Part shown: positions 5,971 to 6,999 of the stretch, piece by piece
Numbering within the stretch: position 1 is the first letter of the stretch
Layout of the letters: each line of letters opens with the position of its first letter
NCBI GenBank assembly: GCA_002421865.1
Contig: DISE01000070.1
Coordinates: 27,683 to 34,681 of the forward strand
DNA: 6,999 nt
DNA from: Castellaniella sp. UBA6218
Lineage (GTDB): Bacteria; Pseudomonadota; Gammaproteobacteria; Burkholderiales; Burkholderiaceae_B
Direction: 5' to 3'
Translations under genes and position numbers: made by a program
Notes under the pieces: generated by a model
What the model was told of the DNA's origin: nothing
Databases searched by the model: none
What the model saw: the letters and a program-made list of their open reading frames with translations, nothing else

Positions 5971-6999
5971 TCAGGTTTCCAGTACGTAGCGTCCAGGGGC
6001 GCGGCCCAGGGACGGCCGGCCGGGGATGCCCAGAGGCGGCGGGGCCTCGGGCGCGCCCGAGCGATCCGCCAGCCATTGCGACCAGGCGGTCCACCAGGAC
6101 CCTTCGGTGACGGGAGTGGAGGCCATCCATTCGTCGGGTGGCAGGAAGGGATCGCCGGGCCGGCGTGTACGGATGCGGTACTGGCGATGCGGATGGCCGG
6201 GTTCGTTGACGATGCCGGCATTGTGGCCGCCGCTGGTCAGCACGAAGCTCAGTTCTCCCGGGAAGAACTGGTGCAGCTTGTAGACCGAGCGCCAGGGAGC
6301 GACGTGGTCGGTGACGGTGCCCACGGCGAAGACCGGCAGGCGGATGTCGCTGATCGACACGGACCTTCCGCCCACGGGGTAGCGTCCGGCGCTCAGGTCG
6401 TTGTTCAGGTAAAGGCGCCGCAGGTATTGCGAATGCATGCGGGCGGGCATGCGGGTGGCATCGGCGTTCCAGGCCATCAGGTCGTTGATGGGCCGGCGCT
6501 CGCCCAGCAAGTATTCGTGGATGACGCGCGACCAGAGCAGGTCGTAGGATCTCAGCATCTGGAAGGCGCCCGCCATCTGATCCGCGCTGAAATAACCCAG
6601 GCGTCCCATCTGGGCTTCGAGCATGTGCACCTGGGCTTCATCGATGAACAGGCCGATTTCCCCCGGCTCGCTGAAATCGACCTGGGCCGTGAACAGGCTG
6701 GCGCTCGCGAGGCGGGCATCGCCGTCGCGCGCCATGGCCGCCGCCGCGATCGACAGCAGCGTGCCGCCCAGGCAGTAGCCTGTGGCGTGGACGCGGCGTG
6801 CTGGCTGGATGCGGCCGATGACGTCGAGGGCGGCGAAGAATCCGTGGCGGAGATAGTCGTCCATGCCCAGCCCGGCGTCCTGGTCGGTGGGATTCTTCCA
6901 GGAGATGCAATAGACGGTGTGGCCCTGGTCTCGCAGGAAGCGGATCAGGGAATTGTGCGGCGACAGGTCCAGGATGTAGTACTTCATGATCCAGGCCGG
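5971..6999 (-). CDS. phaC: PHA/PHB synthase family protein (partial, C-terminal part)
   Basis: The C-terminal catalytic part of a polyhydroxyalkanoate synthase, which polymerises hydroxyacyl-CoA into storage polyester at the granule surface. The frame is open to the right edge and reads P-A-W-I before MKYYILDLSPHNSLIRFL. Since the family has WI(N/M)KYYILDL internally, the Met at 6987 is not the start and roughly 200 or more N-terminal residues lie outside. Counting from that Met, the nucleophile motif is GYCLGGT with Cys72 (codon 6774-6772), the aspartate is in GTVTDHVAPW (Asp227) and the histidine in SGGHNAG (His255). All three catalytic residues of the alpha/beta-hydrolase triad are therefore present. 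The tail has the family GSWW-x2-W-x2-WL pattern (296-306) and ends in APGRYVLET. The GGHNAGI form differs from the class I R. eutropha motif as I recall it, suggesting a separate PhaC clade; class assignment needs the missing N-terminus. The stop codon is 18 nt before the efflux lipoprotein gene. Confidence 0.9.
   Translation of the reverse strand, partial: PAWIMKYYILDLSPHNSLIRFLRDQGHTVYCISWKNPTDQDAGLGMDDYLRHGFFAALDVIGRIQPARRVHATGYCLGGTLLSIAAAAMARDGDARLASASLFTAQVDFSEPGEIGLFIDEAQVHMLEAQMGRLGYFSADQMAGAFQMLRSYDLLWSRVIHEYLLGERRPINDLMAWNADATRMPARMHSQYLRRLYLNNDLSAGRYPVGGRSVSISDIRLPVFAVGTVTDHVAPWRSVYKLHQFFPGELSFVLTSGGHNAGIVNEPGHPHRQYRIRTRRPGDPFLPPDEWMASTPVTEGSWWTAWSQWLADRSGAPEAPPPLGIPGRPSLGRAPGRYVLET

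Noticed and set aside
4478..6130. Upstream extension of the adaptor reading frame, which would give a 911-residue protein
   Set aside because: The frame stays open by base composition only. The extra residues are Arg/Pro/Gly-rich and run in a shifted frame over the outer-membrane lipoprotein and PHA synthase genes, which have convincing motifs.
6432..6458. Short direct repeat of a CATGCGGG-type sequence
   Set aside because: Two imperfect copies within PHA synthase coding sequence, explained by the Met-Pro-Ala-Arg-Met residues there; too short to mean more.

Overview
The window is a densely packed, GC-rich (about two thirds G+C, judged by eye) stretch of a bacterial chromosome. Every gene I can support lies on the minus strand, so biological order runs from position 6999 down to 1. 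The base composition, the compact gene spacing and the combination of a PHA synthase with a NodT-type outer-membrane lipoprotein suggest a Gram-negative proteobacterium. Betaproteobacteria of the Burkholderiales/Alcaligenaceae type are my best guess, but that is inference and no marker gene fixes it.

Layout in transcription order: (1) the C-terminal part of a polyhydroxyalkanoate (PHA) synthase, cut by the right edge (6999 to 5971); (2) a NodT/OprM-family outer-membrane efflux lipoprotein (5952 to 4492); (3) a HlyD-family periplasmic adaptor very like E. coli YhiI (4477 to 3395); (4) a 926-residue fusion of two ABC ATPase domains and an ABC-2 permease, very like E. coli RbbA (3390 to 610); (5) the first 202 codons of an ABC-2 permease very like E. 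coli YhhJ, cut by the left edge (608 to 1). The gaps are 18, 14, 4 and 1 nt, so the five genes look like one operon. I see no promoter, terminator, RNA gene, mobile element or CRISPR array, and no gene-free stretch longer than 18 bases.

Genes 2 to 5 form a complete envelope-spanning ABC exporter. RbbA and YhhJ would supply the ATPases and two inner-membrane permease halves, the YhiI-like adaptor spans the periplasm, and the NodT-like protein is the outer-membrane duct. As I recall it, the E. coli yhiI-rbbA-yhhJ locus has the last three genes without an adjacent duct gene. The substrate is not evident. The PHA synthase just upstream is the odd partner: it makes storage polyester in the cytoplasm and has no obvious mechanical role in export.

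I do not see a wholly new system. The points most worth a second look are the paired degenerate residues in the RbbA ATPase domains, which would fall in the same composite ATP site; the dedicated outer-membrane duct and its likely docking motif in the adaptor; and the close coupling to a PHA synthase.
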